From JAHRVQ01 sp029941905 (GTDB lineage: Bacteria; Pseudomonadota; Gammaproteobacteria; Pseudomonadales; Azotimanducaceae): a stretch of 64,000 nucleotides of DNA. The position numbers were made by a program, and so were the translations under genes. Below the pieces are notes generated by a model, which saw only the letters and a list, made by a program, of their open reading frames with translations, was not told the origin of the DNA and made no database searches. The first letter of the stretch is position 1. Each line of letters opens with the position of its first letter. This document shows, piece after piece, positions 16,696-25,526 of this stretch. The DNA lies in NCBI GenBank assembly GCA_029941905.1, contig JAPYTQ010000021.1:23480-87479 (forward strand), written 5' to 3'.

Positions 16696-17121
16696 ATGGA
16701 TTCCATAGAAGATATCGCCTCCGGTTTGAATTCCGCAGCCATACACCTGATACGCCGGTTAAGAAAAGAAGATAGCAAGCTGAATGTGGGACCGGCCAGA
16801 CTTTCTGCTCTTTCGGTACTCGTGTTTGGCGGGCCCTGCACTCTCTCGGAGCTGGCTGGTTATGAGCAGGTAACGTCCGCCACCATGTCCAGGGTGGTCT
16901 CTGGTCTGGAAGACAATCGATTGGCGAGAAGGAAACCATCCCCCGACGATGCCAGGGCGCTGCGAATTGAGGCCACAAAAAAGGGCCGCCAGCTAATGCT
17001 GAAAGGACAACAGGCCAGGGTGGATGGTTTAGTGAGGGAACTAAAACACTTGAATGAAAAAGATCTTAAATGCTTACATCAGGCAGTGAAGGTGTTAAAG
17101 CGAATTGAAAGGAAGGTATGA
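16696..17121 (+). CDS. MarR-family transcriptional regulator
   Basis: A 141-residue winged-helix regulator. The recognition-helix region TLSELAGYEQVTSATMSRVVSGLEDN (landmark only, about residues 52-77) and the wing RKPSPDDARALRIEATKKG are typical of MarR proteins, which bind palindromes as dimers and release DNA on binding phenolic or other small ligands. It is divergent from the VOC gene across a pair of palindromes, and the membrane-protein gene starts six bases after its stop, so it probably controls both. Confidence 0.93.
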   Translation: MDSIEDIASGLNSAAIHLIRRLRKEDSKLNVGPARLSALSVLVFGGPCTLSELAGYEQVTSATMSRVVSGLEDNRLARRKPSPDDARALRIEATKKGRQLMLKGQQARVDGLVRELKHLNEKDLKCLHQAVKVLKRIERKV

Positions 17122-17127
17122 TTGGCA

Positions 17128-19482
17128 ATGCCGACGCATCAGCAATTCACCCTTATCCATGCCGGACATGACATAACGGATCTCCATTTGCTTTTTTGGA
17201 TATTCATTATTGTTGCAGTTAGCTGGATTCTCGTTGGGTTTGGTGCTGGTTCAACAATCATGGGCGCAGATGCGCTGAGCAGCCTGCTGCCTATGCTGTA
17301 TCAGCTGACAGCGTCCGGTGGTGATATTCAAGCCATGGCCTATCGGACAGATATGTTCGGTGGTATGAATTACCTGGGGGGATACGGTATTCTCCCCTTG
17401 AGTGTCCTGTTGGCGAAGCTGCAGATTCCGCCTCTCACCAGTCTCAACATCACCTTTTTTCTGTTTCATTGCTGTTACTGCTTCCTGGGTGTTCAGGCGG
17501 TATTTAAATGGTCCCGTGAACCGAAAAATTTCAGTGTGGAACGAATACCCACTGTTGTTTTCCTTGTCATGTTTATCGGTTTTAGCCCGATGCTGGCTTA
17601 TCGAATTAATGAGGGACATCAAAATCTGTTTCTCGGTTTGCTCCTTCTTCAGGCACTGCTCGCATTATGGCTCTGTCATCGCGCCGGGCAGTTGTCGATG
17701 ACTGTGCTGCTGATCTCGCTCTTTTCAATCGTCCATGGTCTCTCTGCGCCCGGCTTTCAAATGCTTGTTTATGGCGCTGTGTTTGCAGCCCCGGTATTCT
17801 GTAGCATTTTGTTTCGCCAGGGTAATGTTAAGTTCAGGCCACTGTCTCTGGCGGTGGTACTGGCAGTCTTTCTACTGGCCTGTTTGCTGGCGGCACCGGT
17901 TCTGTTCGAAATGATTGCTTTTGCAGGCGGACCGGATGCGAGCCGTAATATGGGTGGTGAAGTCGCAATTTACACCTTTCTGACGAATCAGATGCACGAT
18001 TGGTTTAGTGCACTCTTCTGGTACCGCATCCCCGCGACCGGACGTCCTGGTAACTTCGACCACGAAATTCTTTACGGTGTCGGTCCGCTATTGCTGATGA
18101 GTTTTTATGTCCTTGCTTCCGGCCGATACCTGCCATTTGCAGGGTTTCTTGGTTCAGTCTTTCTTTGCCTGGTAGTGAGCAACAACATTTCTCCCCTGTC
18201 TGATCTGCTGTTACAAGTTGTTCCACCATTGGCAGACTTCAGGGTCCCCGCTCGCTCAGTAATGCCGGTTATCCTGATCTGGTCCTGCTATGTTGCGAAC
18301 TGTATTTTAGTCGATGTTTCCCGGTTGGCAGTCACGCTGTCTCCGGTAAAACCATTGCTGCTGGCATTCGCAGTTGCTGCGGCGATCAGCTTTTCTTCTG
18401 CTGCGTCGTTAAATACTGCCTCGTTCAAAGAAATATTGCTCTGGTGCATCGTCGCCATTACGTGTATTACTTTATGGATCCTGTTGCGAAACATGGATTT
18501 GGAAGAACCGGCGTCCGCGTTAACCGGGACGAAAATTCGCGCTTCTGCAACCATGGTAATGTCGATTCCGATTTTTGGATTGCTGCTTATTGGCTTGATG
18601 AGTTTGTTGGCATTCAAGAGCATTAACCAACTTGAAAAATCTTTCGACCGGGTCATCGACGCGAATCGGCAGCTGGGTGAAACCATTCTGCGAATACACC
18701 CTGAACTTGGACAGGTACTCACTCGAATATCGATTCCAACAACAGACCTGCTGCTTTCAAGTGCCGGAGGATTGCCGTCAATCAATGGCTACGGTTTCCC
18801 TCTGAAATCGTTCTCTGTTACGACCCAGTCTCTAATGGAACAACCTTTTTCCGCTACCCGGGGCGCCTTCGACATCGTGCCTGAGAACATCGCTTTTCCG
18901 ACGTTACAGCAGCTTTACAACATATGTTGCGTCGTTGAATTCGAAGGCGACAGGGTGTCCGTCAGGGATCAGCCCACAACTCCCGGCGCGATCTGGACCA
19001 GTGTTACGATCAGGGTTCGCACCTCTGAGGAACAGCTTCTCGAATCGTTATCAGCGTCGATCCAGCGATCGTCAGACTGGCATCGTGTTCAGTATCGACG
19101 GGGCGAAGCAGAGCAGACGGTAAACTTCAGCCCTGACTGCGACACATTATCTTTTCAAGTGCCAGTCGCGGACGAAAAAATGATGGTCTTCGGCATCGAG
19201 AACAGTGGGGCCAGTGAATGCCCCGTTTCCGTTGCCACGACATTCGCGTCCACCCTGGTTGTGACCGTGGTCAACGATGGGGAATTTAGCAGGGTTGAGA
19301 CCTATACCGGCAATGGTAGCCTGCTCGGTTTCGTGATGCCTGCAGGTACGACCGGGGTCATCGTAGAATCAGTAAGCCCCGTCGCGCCGGTTGCCAACTT
19401 TGTGTTCTGGATCGGCTGTTTGATTCTGTTTGTCATATTGGGTGAGTTTATTTGGGACCAGCGGCACAACAAAAGGGTATAA
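17128..19482 (+). CDS. Large polytopic membrane protein, GT-C-like, function unknown
   Basis: About 784 residues from the ATG at 17128 (GGAAGG upstream); a TTG at 17122 is an alternative. Roughly eleven hydrophobic helices fill residues 1-470, then a soluble, probably periplasmic domain of about 260 residues, and one last helix near residues 750-775. The layout and the pattern ADFRVPARSVMPVI resemble polytopic sugar- or phospholipid-linked transferases of the GT-C type and YfhO-like proteins, but no catalytic motif is certain. It follows the MarR gene by six bases and is probably co-transcribed. A role in modifying an envelope glycan in response to the regulator's ligand is only a guess. Confidence 0.6.
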   Translation: MPTHQQFTLIHAGHDITDLHLLFWIFIIVAVSWILVGFGAGSTIMGADALSSLLPMLYQLTASGGDIQAMAYRTDMFGGMNYLGGYGILPLSVLLAKLQIPPLTSLNITFFLFHCCYCFLGVQAVFKWSREPKNFSVERIPTVVFLVMFIGFSPMLAYRINEGHQNLFLGLLLLQALLALWLCHRAGQLSMTVLLISLFSIVHGLSAPGFQMLVYGAVFAAPVFCSILFRQGNVKFRPLSLAVVLAVFLLACLLAAPVLFEMIAFAGGPDASRNMGGEVAIYTFLTNQMHDWFSALFWYRIPATGRPGNFDHEILYGVGPLLLMSFYVLASGRYLPFAGFLGSVFLCLVVSNNISPLSDLLLQVVPPLADFRVPARSVMPVILIWSCYVANCILVDVSRLAVTLSPVKPLLLAFAVAAAISFSSAASLNTASFKEILLWCIVAITCITLWILLRNMDLEEPASALTGTKIRASATMVMSIPIFGLLLIGLMSLLAFKSINQLEKSFDRVIDANRQLGETILRIHPELGQVLTRISIPTTDLLLSSAGGLPSINGYGFPLKSFSVTTQSLMEQPFSATRGAFDIVPENIAFPTLQQLYNICCVVEFEGDRVSVRDQPTTPGAIWTSVTIRVRTSEEQLLESLSASIQRSSDWHRVQYRRGEAEQTVNFSPDCDTLSFQVPVADEKMMVFGIENSGASECPVSVATTFASTLVVTVVNDGEFSRVETYTGNGSLLGFVMPAGTTGVIVESVSPVAPVANFVFWIGCLILFVILGEFIWDQRHNKRV

Positions 19483-19629
19483 TCGAGAGCTGCCATGGAG
19501 AGCTAATCTGTCGGAGGGAACTGATCATGGACATTTCAGCTCATACGATTGGAAGAAGATACTGACTGGACTGAGATTGTGGATCAGCTTGACTCCAGAC
19601 TTCGTCACCGTTCGTGAGTCAAATCCGTA

Positions 19630-20697
19630 TCAGTTCAATTGTGCCAACAAAAAATCCCGCATCTCAGAATAAACCTGGATAGATTCAGGCGATGTCAGAT
19701 TGAATGCATAACCCGCGTGTGATAATCCTTCATACACGTTCAAGTCAGCGACGACACCGGCAGCCCGGAGTTTCCGATGTGTTCTTGCCGTGTCACTTAG
19801 AAACATGTCACGTGTACCTGTGACAAGGTAGGTTGGCGGAAACCCACTGAAATTACCGTACACCGGTGAAATAAAGGGATCTTGCATATCGTGGCCATCT
19901 GCATAGAGTCGTGCAGCAGCACCAAGCAAGCCATCGTAGGTCACCAGTACACGATCCAAGCCCTCATTGGTAAAGAGCGTATCTCCGGTCTTGGTCAGGT
20001 CAGCCCAGGGTGTACCGGCATAGATGGCGCCAGGTAGCTGCAGGCCCAGTGCTTTGAATTTATGTACGGCAGCCAGAGCAAGACCACCTCCGGCCGATGT
20101 ACCGCCAATGGCGATGGATTTGGCTGCTTTTTTCTCGTCCAGCAGGTGTTTGTAGACAACGACCACGTCATCCACAGCAGAGGGAAACGGGTCCTTCGGT
20201 GGCATGCGATAATCAACTGAGATCACGCGGATTTTCGACGTACTGGCAATGACTGCCGCTTCCGATACGCTGCCATCACCACCACCAAAGACATAGGCAC
20301 CGCCGTGAACATAGAGGAACATACTGTTGGAAAATCGCGGATCTACTTTTGCCGGATCAACATGATAAATCGTGATGCCTTCTATCTTGTGCTTCTTGAT
20401 CGATACACCCAGTGAGGTTGCCAGTTTTAGTGCCGAGGCGTCCCGGCTGGATGATGTTGCTTTTATCATCTCACCCCAATTAATTGTTTTCTCGTCAGTG
20501 AACATGTTGCGAGCTGCCGCAGGGTCAGGCAGGGGTGTTGATGCTATGGACTGGCGTATTTTCTCACTGGCACCAGCAGGAGCAGGTACCATTCTGGATT
20601 TGATATCCCAGACCTGATCTTCCGCAGAAGAGGAGAAGCATAGCGTTAACATGCTTAACAGGAGAGTGAACCTAATAATTTTTGGCTTGGATTTCAT
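19630..20697 (-). CDS. Exported alpha/beta hydrolase, hormone-sensitive-lipase-type esterase
   Basis: A 355-residue protein with an N-terminal signal (about residues 1-25, ending SSSAEDQ). The HGG oxyanion motif is HGGAYVFGG (H131), and the nucleophile elbow is GGTSAGG with Ser201, the family variant of GDSAGG. The Asp and His of the triad are likely in TGTRDMFLSDT and GLSHAGYAF. Such enzymes cleave short-chain or bulky esters, here probably in the periplasm or outside the cell. It converges with the large membrane-protein gene; a 147-bp gap between them holds no clear gene. Confidence 0.9.
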   Translation of the reverse strand: MKSKPKIIRFTLLLSMLTLCFSSSAEDQVWDIKSRMVPAPAGASEKIRQSIASTPLPDPAAARNMFTDEKTINWGEMIKATSSSRDASALKLATSLGVSIKKHKIEGITIYHVDPAKVDPRFSNSMFLYVHGGAYVFGGGDGSVSEAAVIASTSKIRVISVDYRMPPKDPFPSAVDDVVVVYKHLLDEKKAAKSIAIGGTSAGGGLALAAVHKFKALGLQLPGAIYAGTPWADLTKTGDTLFTNEGLDRVLVTYDGLLGAAARLYADGHDMQDPFISPVYGNFSGFPPTYLVTGTRDMFLSDTARTHRKLRAAGVVADLNVYEGLSHAGYAFNLTSPESIQVYSEMRDFLLAQLN

Positions 20698-20752
20698 ATT
20701 CCATATCTCGTTTGCAGTTTTTGTGGATCAGTGTTTAGAAATTTGTTGTGCT

Positions 20753-21391
20753 TCAATTCAAGTCTCTTTCTTTTGTCCCAACCACTAACCAGAGTGGGTC
20801 CGCGTTCGGTGGTGATCGATCAACGGTCTCGATGCTGCTGAACTCTCCTGCCTGGTGCATATAGGCGGAAACCAGGCGAAAACGATCCGCCGGTGGCAGC
20901 ACGTGGAAAGCGTAAATCGCTTTGGTGGGGAACAGGCGATGTGACATCGCGACAATACATTTACCGCCCGGTGAGAGGATTCTGCTTATCTCCTTAAAAA
21001 CCTCAAATGGTCTGATCAGGTACTGTATGGAGACGGCAATTGTAACGGCATCAAAACTGTGGTCGGCAAAGTCGAGTTGCGGATTGTCGTTGAGGTTTTG
21101 TACGACGTAAGAATCAAGCTGCGGGTTGCCTTTCAGTTCGTCGGCATTCATCCCAAGCCCTGCCACCTGATGGTAATTGATTTCCTGGGGCAGATGGGAG
21201 ATCCATGATGACATCAGGTCGAGCAGGCGAAACGACCCGGGAAGCGTTTCTCGATAATAATGGGTCAGGTTGTGGATGGTGGCATCGTCGATATGAGTCG
21301 TGAACCTGGGAGACTCATAAAACAACTCATCGGAAGATTCATCTTCTCTTTCGAAGAATTGATCTGGCAGGTTATCGTGAAAGTTGTTCAT
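20753..21391 (-). CDS. SAM-dependent methyltransferase (class I)
   Basis: From the ATG at 21391 it is 212 residues; the frame runs to 21493, but the added N-terminus is not family-like. Rossmann-type landmarks include FRLLDLMSSW (motif I, with the usual glycines changed), VAGLGMNADEL, NDNPQLDFADHSFDAVTI (motif III/IV) and SRILSPGGKCIV (post-I loop). The altered motif I is unusual but seen in some methyltransferase-like proteins, so activity is likely, not certain. The substrate is unknown. It is divergent from the DAO-type oxidoreductase. Confidence 0.78.
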   Translation of the reverse strand: MNNFHDNLPDQFFEREDESSDELFYESPRFTTHIDDATIHNLTHYYRETLPGSFRLLDLMSSWISHLPQEINYHQVAGLGMNADELKGNPQLDSYVVQNLNDNPQLDFADHSFDAVTIAVSIQYLIRPFEVFKEISRILSPGGKCIVAMSHRLFPTKAIYAFHVLPPADRFRLVSAYMHQAGEFSSIETVDRSPPNADPLWLVVGTKERDLN

Positions 21392-21591
21392 CCGTAGTAA
21401 TTGCCTGGGTTTTTTTTCGAGTGTACTGGCTGTGAGTTTCGGCGTAAACCGGTACGAGCATCCTGAGAAAAAAGGGTCACCGTTGCATTGCATCCGTAAG
21501 TGATTTGTACGACGGTTTGTAAGACAATGTTACAACTCAGAAATTACAACCCGGAAGCCAGGGTAGGTTGTATTGGGAGTGAACCAGGGCA

Positions 21592-22884
21592 ATGGAGAAC
21601 CAAACAGTCATTTGTGGTGCAGGCCTGGCCGGAATCGCCACAGCCTACTACCTTAGTGTTAAGTATGGGCAGAAGGATATCGTTCTACTCGATCGGTTTC
21701 TTCCGATGTCTTTCACAACCAGTAAGTCGGGAGAAAACTACCGTGACTACTGGCCCCATGCGTGCATGACAGAGTTCGTGACCCATAGCCTGGATTTAAT
21801 GCATGAGTTACAGGCAGGCGATGCATTTGAGATGCGTGAAATTGGCTACGACTTCATCAGCGAACACAAGGCAGAATTATTTCCTTCGTCATATGAAACT
21901 TCTTATGGCGAAACTACTGATGGACAAGAGAAGGAACCGAGTAATTATCTGGTAAGGATTACAGACAGGGAACTCCTGGCATACAGCAAGCCTTATCTTG
22001 CAGATTCTGTTAACCAGGTTGTGCATGTGAAGCGGGCCGGTGTCCTTGATGTGAACGCGCTTGGGTCTTTGTTACTGGGCAAAGCAAGAAAAGCAGGCGT
22101 GGTATTCAGGCAAGCACGAATCGAAGGTGTAAGCCAGGGGCCAGGGTCGGGTTTCAATATGTCTCTTGCCAATGGTGATAAAATTTCTACCCAACAGCTG
22201 GTGATAGCGGCCGGTCCATTCATCGGCGAACTAGCAAGCATGCTGGGGGTCGAGCTAAGAGTAGAAAATTATCTGCAGCATAAAATTGTTATTCCCGACC
22301 CGGCAAATGCAGTTCCCCTTGATATGCCATTTTCGATCTTTGCGGATTCCCAATACCTCCGCTGGACTGACGAAGAAAGGCTGATGATGGTGGGTGACAA
22401 GGAATATGCCCATTTGCTGGCCGAGTTTCCTCCCGGACTGCATATAAAGCCGGAAGGCCGCAACCAGATTAAATTAGGCTGGGCATTTAATCGACAGCCA
22501 GAGAAAGCATCATGGGACCCCGGCAGCAATCCGGAATTTGCAGATATTGTCCTCAGGGGCGCAAGCCGCTTTGTTCCCTCGCTTGAACAATATGTAGCCC
22601 GGGTACCAACGCCCATCAGCCACTTTTCCGGGTACTACACGCGAACCAGGGAAAACTGGCCGATAATCGGGCCCCTCGAGATTGAGGGCTTGCATGTGGT
22701 TGGAGCGCTCTCTGGCTATGGCACTATGTCTGCCTGCAGTGCCGGTGAACTTTGCGCGGACTATATGAATGATATGGACAACACGTCATTGCCTGGTTAT
22801 GCCAGATACTTTCACCCCAGGCGGTATGAGGACGTTAAAATACAACGTGAAATAGATGCCATATCAAGTGACGGTCAACTCTGA
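21592..22884 (+). CDS. FAD-dependent oxidoreductase of the DAO/glycine oxidase type
   Basis: A 430-residue flavoprotein with the dinucleotide fold at the N-terminus, CGAGLAGIATAYYLS, and the C-terminal FAD contacts GALSGYGTMSACSAGEL and YYTRTRENWPIIGP. Relatives oxidise D-amino acids, sarcosine, glycine or dimethylglycine and transfer electrons to oxygen or a carrier. Its stop overlaps the convergent M20 hydrolase by ten bases; if related in function, the pair could act in amino-acid or hydantoin-type catabolism (inference). There is no signal peptide. Confidence 0.88.
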   Translation: MENQTVICGAGLAGIATAYYLSVKYGQKDIVLLDRFLPMSFTTSKSGENYRDYWPHACMTEFVTHSLDLMHELQAGDAFEMREIGYDFISEHKAELFPSSYETSYGETTDGQEKEPSNYLVRITDRELLAYSKPYLADSVNQVVHVKRAGVLDVNALGSLLLGKARKAGVVFRQARIEGVSQGPGSGFNMSLANGDKISTQQLVIAAGPFIGELASMLGVELRVENYLQHKIVIPDPANAVPLDMPFSIFADSQYLRWTDEERLMMVGDKEYAHLLAEFPPGLHIKPEGRNQIKLGWAFNRQPEKASWDPGSNPEFADIVLRGASRFVPSLEQYVARVPTPISHFSGYYTRTRENWPIIGPLEIEGLHVVGALSGYGTMSACSAGELCADYMNDMDNTSLPGYARYFHPRRYEDVKIQREIDAISSDGQL

Positions 22885-24098
22885 GAAATCTCCAGCAGAG
22901 TATGTAACAGCACCTGGCATCCTGCAGCACAGTGATCCATGGTGGCATGTTCCACCTCGTTGTGGCTGATACCATCCTTACAAGGGATGAAAATCATTGA
23001 TGTGGGAATGACCTGTGCCATATAGCTGGCATCGTGACCAGCCCCGGTGATCATCTTCTGGTAGGGGAAACCGAGATTTTGCACAACCTTGTGTACTGCT
23101 TCGACGCAGTTCTCATCGAATGCCCTGGCTGGGTATTTCCAATAACCATCAACACGGGTGTCACATTGATTGGAAAGTGTTTTTGTAAAGTTTATTAACT
23201 GCTGTTCCATCTCTTCCAGGGTGGCGTTGTCTGGATGTCGCAGGTCGACAGAAAAAACAACTTTACCTGGAATGGTATTGGGTGAACCTGGATAGCAATC
23301 AAACATTCCCACTGTGCCGCATCCGGACGGTGTATTTACTTCGGCGATTGACTTCACTTTTAGTGCTATCTCGGCGGCAGCCATCAACGCGTCCTGACGG
23401 ATCGGCATGGGTGTGGTGCCTGCGTGGGACTCTTTTCCGGTTACCGTGACGGTATACCAGCGTATCCCTTGCTGGTGGGTTACTACCCCAATCAGGTCGT
23501 TTGCGTCTTCGAGGATAGGACCTTGTTCAATATGCACTTCAATATAAGCCCTGGCATTTGGGATGGTCGCAGGTTTATTGCCCTTGTAATCAATTCTGCT
23601 GAGTTCGTCTACAAACCTTAGCCCGTCAGCGTCACGGCAATCGTATATGTCATTGAGTTCGAAGGCCCCGGCGACAACGCCCGAACCAACCATGGCTGGT
23701 TGAAAGCGCGAACCTTCTTCGTTAGTCCAGACAACGAGTTGGATCGGATGGCTGGTTTCTATCTGGTGGTCGTTTAGAGTTCGAATAACTTCCAGACCGG
23801 ACAAGACGCCATAAACACCATCGAATTTTCCACCGGTTGGCTGGGTGTCCAGATGGCTGCCTGTCATCACAGGCTGATTTTTTACTTTTCCTGGTCGTGT
23901 GGAGAAAATATTGCCCATTTCATCCACTTCGATCTTGCACTTAGCCTCTCTGCACCACTGAACCAGAAGGTCGCGTGCCTGCTTGTCCAGGTCTGTTAAC
24001 GCGAGCCTGGCGCAACCGCCTTTTTCAGTCGCACCTATTTCGGCCATTTCCATGATGGATTGCCAGAGTCGTTCGCTGTTTATCGATAGGTTTTCCAT
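22875..24098 (-). CDS. M20-family Zn-dependent amidohydrolase, N-carbamoyl-amino-acid hydrolase/allantoate amidohydrolase-like
   Basis: About 407 residues from the ATG at 24098 (MENLSIN); an upstream start at 24227 would add 43 unmatched residues. Metal-site residues are visible: GSHLDTQPTGG (H82, D84), the GKFDGVYG loop (D93), TNEEGSRF (E127/E128) and VHIEQGP (H189), with SHNEVEH near the C-terminus as the last ligand. This set marks the HyuC/AmaB/AllC group, which hydrolyses N-carbamoyl-L-amino acids, beta-ureidopropionate or allantoate. The exact substrate cannot be told. It is divergent from the RND operon with a 226-bp intergenic region. Confidence 0.9.
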   Translation of the reverse strand: MENLSINSERLWQSIMEMAEIGATEKGGCARLALTDLDKQARDLLVQWCREAKCKIEVDEMGNIFSTRPGKVKNQPVMTGSHLDTQPTGGKFDGVYGVLSGLEVIRTLNDHQIETSHPIQLVVWTNEEGSRFQPAMVGSGVVAGAFELNDIYDCRDADGLRFVDELSRIDYKGNKPATIPNARAYIEVHIEQGPILEDANDLIGVVTHQQGIRWYTVTVTGKESHAGTTPMPIRQDALMAAAEIALKVKSIAEVNTPSGCGTVGMFDCYPGSPNTIPGKVVFSVDLRHPDNATLEEMEQQLINFTKTLSNQCDTRVDGYWKYPARAFDENCVEAVHKVVQNLGFPYQKMITGAGHDASYMAQVIPTSMIFIPCKDGISHNEVEHATMDHCAAGCQVLLHTLLEISQS

Positions 24099-24324
24099 TG
24101 AGTGGATACCGGGTACACAGAAATTGCGTGTGAAGAGGTATAAATAACGGAAATTCGTGGCGCTTGTCAATCCGTGCAGCGTCACTAACCCACTGTCTGA
24201 ACATGGATCACAGGGCCAGTTTTGCATATCACCGATGTTATCGAGTTGTATAGTGTCTAAAACGATATAAAGTTGTGTAGAAGTGGTTTATGATTTTATA
24301 ACAAATGTAAAACAGGGAAGTTTA

Positions 24325-25506
24325 GTGCGGATTTCTGAAGACAATACCTGTGCTGCTAACCAAATAAATCAAAAAGTACCCGCCCGGGCATTGTTGCTCT
24401 CACTTGCTGTCGGCTTGATGATGGGCTGCAGTAATGAAACAGAGCAGATTGAAACAGCAGCACCAGCGGTTTCTGTCTACGTCGTAAGTTCTGAGGAGGT
24501 AGGCGTATACCTGGAATTTGTTGCCCGGACCGAGGCTTACCAGTCTGCCGATATCCAGGCGAGAGTCGAAGGTGAATTGATTAAACGTGAGTTCAAGGAA
24601 GGAACCCTGGTTGAGAAAGACCAGCTCCTGTTCAAGATTGACCCGGTAGAATACCAGGCATCGCTCACCAAGGTGGAAGCTGAAGTATCCAGCAGTACAG
24701 TGGGTGCCGAAAATGCGAGCCGCAATCTCAAACGCGGCGAAGAATTGTCAAGAACGGGTTTCATCTCCCAGGCTGATTTGGACAAACTGGTTACGACGGC
24801 AACCCAGGCAAACGCTGCGGTTCAATCAGCCAGGGCATCAGTCGAAAAAGCAACCCTTAACTTGGCGTTTACAGAGATCAGGGCACCCTTTGCGGGTAGG
24901 ATCGGTAAGGCAAACTATGATGTGGGGAGTATCGTGGGACCCCAGAGCAATGCGCTTGCAACCATCAACGCCGTAGACCCGATCAATGTCAGCTTTCAAC
25001 TGGACGAAGGTCGCTATCTCACTTATTTACAGAATGTACAGCAGCAAGGTGAAGAGGGGGTTGCTGAACTGACTTTACGACTGCCCAACGATACCCAGTA
25101 TGCCGAGACCGGAACGATTAATTTTGCGGATACTAGTATTGATGAAAGTATGGGTACCATTGGTTTACGAGCCGAGTTTCCCAATCCTGATGGGCTGGTG
25201 TTGCCGGGCCTGTTCGTCACGTTAATGATAGAAGGTCAGGATAAGAAGCCCATGTCCCTGATACCGCAGGTAGCAGTACAGAAAAACCAGCAAGGCACAT
25301 TTGTACTGGTGGTCGATGCAGAGAACAAGGTTGTTGCCCGGGTGATAAAGCTCGAACGTCGAATCAATGCCATGTGGGCCGTAGAAACCGGGTTGCAGGA
25401 TGGTGAGCGCATCATTATTGAGGGTCTGCAGAAGGTGCGGCCAGGTGTTGTCGTTAGTCCCATTGACAAAACCGTGGACAAGTTATCGGGCACAATTTTA
25501 CCTTGA
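24325..25506 (+). CDS. RND efflux periplasmic adaptor (membrane fusion protein)
   Basis: About 393 residues from the GTG at 24325 with an AGGGAAG site just upstream; a GTG at 24283 would add 14 residues. A lipoprotein signal ends at the lipobox-like LMMGC, so the mature protein is probably lipid-anchored. The lipoyl/biotinyl half-motifs (YQSADIQARVEGEL and RAPFAGRIGKANYDVGSIV) flank an alpha-hairpin of about residues 120-190. It bridges the inner-membrane pump and an outer-membrane channel of the TolC type. The pump gene starts 20 bases downstream, so they form one operon. Confidence 0.93.
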   Translation: MRISEDNTCAANQINQKVPARALLLSLAVGLMMGCSNETEQIETAAPAVSVYVVSSEEVGVYLEFVARTEAYQSADIQARVEGELIKREFKEGTLVEKDQLLFKIDPVEYQASLTKVEAEVSSSTVGAENASRNLKRGEELSRTGFISQADLDKLVTTATQANAAVQSARASVEKATLNLAFTEIRAPFAGRIGKANYDVGSIVGPQSNALATINAVDPINVSFQLDEGRYLTYLQNVQQQGEEGVAELTLRLPNDTQYAETGTINFADTSIDESMGTIGLRAEFPNPDGLVLPGLFVTLMIEGQDKKPMSLIPQVAVQKNQQGTFVLVVDAENKVVARVIKLERRINAMWAVETGLQDGERIIIEGLQKVRPGVVVSPIDKTVDKLSGTILP

Positions 25507-25526
25507 AGAACTAACAGGGCCAGACA

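Noticed and set aside
19483..19629. Small gene between the membrane protein and the esterase
   Set aside because: A GGAGGG-like site precedes an ATG near 19526, but the frame ends after about 12 codons.
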